From: Balneolia bacterium
Lineage (GTDB): Bacteria; Bacteroidota; Rhodothermia; Balneolales; Cyclonatronaceae
Direction: 5' to 3'
Assembly (NCBI GenBank): GCA_003566395.1
Contig: PXDL01000471.1
Location: 1-15,322 of the forward strand
DNA length: 15,322 nucleotides
The notes under the pieces were generated by a model that was given only the letters and a program-made list of their open reading frames with translations, ran no database searches and was not told where the DNA came from. Position numbers and translations under genes: made by a program. Position 1 is the stretch's first letter. The number at the start of each line of letters is the position of its first letter. Shown one piece after another: positions 14,263 to 15,322 of the stretch.

Positions 14263-15322
14263 TTATCCGGCGGGTGCGCGGTTCTCATCCAGACGCACGC
14301 CTACCAGCCTGCTGATGCCGGTTTCCTGCATGGTTACCCCGTACATCACCTCGGTTTTTTCCATGGTTTTCTTGTTGTGCGTAATCACGATAAACTGTGT
14401 GCCTTCGCTGAACTGCCGTATCAGACTGGTGAAGCGCTCCACGTTTGCGTCATCGAGCGGGGCGTCCACTTCATCCAGAATACAAAAGGGCGAAGGTTTT
14501 ACCAGATAGATAGAAAAAAGGAGCGCGATGGCCGTCAGGGTTTTCTCCCCACCCGAAAGCTGCTCGATATTAGACGGACGCTTGCCGCGCGGTTTTGCGA
14601 TGATGTCGATTTTGTGATCGAGCGGGTCTTCGGATTTCTCATCCAGCACCAGATCACAAAAATCATCCTCTAAAAAAAGCATATTGAACACCCGCTTAAA
14701 GTTTGAACGGATGAGTTCAAAAGTGGTCAAAAAACGCTCATTAGCGGTATCGTTGATCTCACTGATCGTATCACGGAGCTTTACTTCCGCTTCCCTAAGG
14801 TCGTTAATCTGCCCTTCATAAAAATCGAGGCGTTCTTTTTCTTCTTCGTATTCCTCGATTGCCAGCGGATTCACCTCACCGATGCTCCGCAGCCTTTCAC
14901 GAAGTTTTTGAATTTCTTTTTTCACCTCTTCCGCTTCGGTGTCCTCGGGCAGCCCGGCCTCAATCTGCTCCACCATCTTACCGTAGGTTTCCCAGAGATG
15001 GTCGTTGATGGAGGTTACGCTCATTTCCAGCTTAGACTGTTCGATTTCAAGCTGATGCATCAAATCGGTATTGAGCTCTTTTTTGCGCTGAAGCTGACGC
15101 ACCTGCTCTTCTATCTTCCGGATGCGCCCACGCTGCTCGGAAGTCGATTCCTCGGTTTCCCTGAACCCGCTTTCCGCCTTCTTCCGGACTTCAAGAAGCT
15201 CTTCGAGAGCTGTTTCCAGCTCTTCGGTCTGATCCCGAAGCATCTGGATTTTTTCCTTGCTCCGGGTCGCCTGATCGGCCCGCTTTTCCAGACGTTCTTT
15301 AATGGTTCCGATAGACTGCTGC
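14263..15322 (-). CDS. smc: Chromosome segregation ATPase SMC, C-terminal part (5' end outside window)
   Basis: Partial gene: the reading frame is open to the right edge, beyond the internal Met at 15243, and the N-terminal head, hinge and first coiled coil are missing. About 352 residues are present. The first about 190 are charged heptad coiled coil (QLQRKKELNTDLMHQLEIEQ and similar), ending with the family's VNPLAIEEYEE element. The C-terminal ATPase head follows with the ABC signature LSGGEK, Walker B and D-loop in PFCILDEVDAPLDD, and the H-loop VITHNK. SMC with ScpA/ScpB organises and separates chromosomes. RecN or SbcC are excluded by VNPLAIEEYEE together with LDEVDAPLDDANVERF, which are typical of SMC. 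The gene lies immediately upstream of ispH. Confidence 0.96.
   Translation of the reverse strand, partial: QQSIGTIKERLEKRADQATRSKEKIQMLRDQTEELETALEELLEVRKKAESGFRETEESTSEQRGRIRKIEEQVRQLQRKKELNTDLMHQLEIEQSKLEMSVTSINDHLWETYGKMVEQIEAGLPEDTEAEEVKKEIQKLRERLRSIGEVNPLAIEEYEEEKERLDFYEGQINDLREAEVKLRDTISEINDTANERFLTTFELIRSNFKRVFNMLFLEDDFCDLVLDEKSEDPLDHKIDIIAKPRGKRPSNIEQLSGGEKTLTAIALLFSIYLVKPSPFCILDEVDAPLDDANVERFTSLIRQFSEGTQFIVITHNKKTMEKTEVMYGVTMQETGISRLVGVRLDENRAPAG

Noticed and set aside
14209..14673. Plus-strand frames opposite the SMC head and ispH start
   Set aside because: They are antisense to the SMC ABC signature and Walker B region, which are clearly real coding sequence.
1..15322. Mobile elements, CRISPR arrays, tRNA or rRNA genes
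   Set aside because: I looked for direct-repeat arrays, terminal inverted repeats around transposase-like frames, and conserved RNA gene motifs; none is visible.

Overview
The window looks like chromosomal DNA from the Bacteroidota/Balneolota side of the FCB group. The evidence is a TonB-dependent receptor with an N-terminal carboxypeptidase-regulatory-like domain, porin-like barrels of the PorT type, a long (417 aa) Bacteroidota-style IspH, a TAnnTTTG promoter element, and start codons that almost all lack a Shine-Dalgarno sequence. I see no transposase, integrase, phage gene, CRISPR array, rRNA or tRNA. All genes except the one cut by the right edge look intact.

Layout. (1) 1-2980, plus strand: a promoter element at 251-258, a complete TPP (thiamin pyrophosphate) riboswitch aptamer at 279-358, a leader with a switchable Shine-Dalgarno hairpin, then a TonB-dependent receptor and a terminator. 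The riboswitch makes the receptor a strong candidate for outer-membrane uptake of thiamin or a thiamin phosphate. (2) 3011-7128, minus strand: a patatin-like lipase followed by two tandem paralogous envelope proteins, each with a signal peptide, an N-terminal soluble domain and a C-terminal beta-barrel. (3) 7312-8093, plus strand: a Tat-exported Fe/Mn superoxide dismutase with a strong terminator. (4) 8094-8656: a long gene-free leader with several palindromes and mutually exclusive hairpins, then an AcnA-type aconitase (8657-11386) and its terminator. (5) 11498-12916, plus strand: a DUF721/DciA-like protein and a YbbR-domain membrane protein. (6) 12926-15322, minus strand: IspH (isoprenoid synthesis) downstream of the C-terminal part of the chromosome-segregation ATPase SMC, which continues past the right edge.

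The most interesting part is the leader at 251-480. Besides the aptamer, it holds a CCTCC/GGAGG hairpin that would hide the ribosome-binding site. It also holds an 11-base-pair match (one G-U) between the 5' strand of aptamer stems P2/P3 (284-294) and the anti-Shine-Dalgarno segment (434-444). Together these give a complete two-state model for shutting off translation when TPP is bound. The receptor is also the only gene here with a strong Shine-Dalgarno sequence, which fits translational control.

The other genes are housekeeping or common envelope functions. Worth a second look among them are the tandem paralogs with a conserved cysteine pair, the predicted export of the superoxide dismutase, and the structured aconitase leader.
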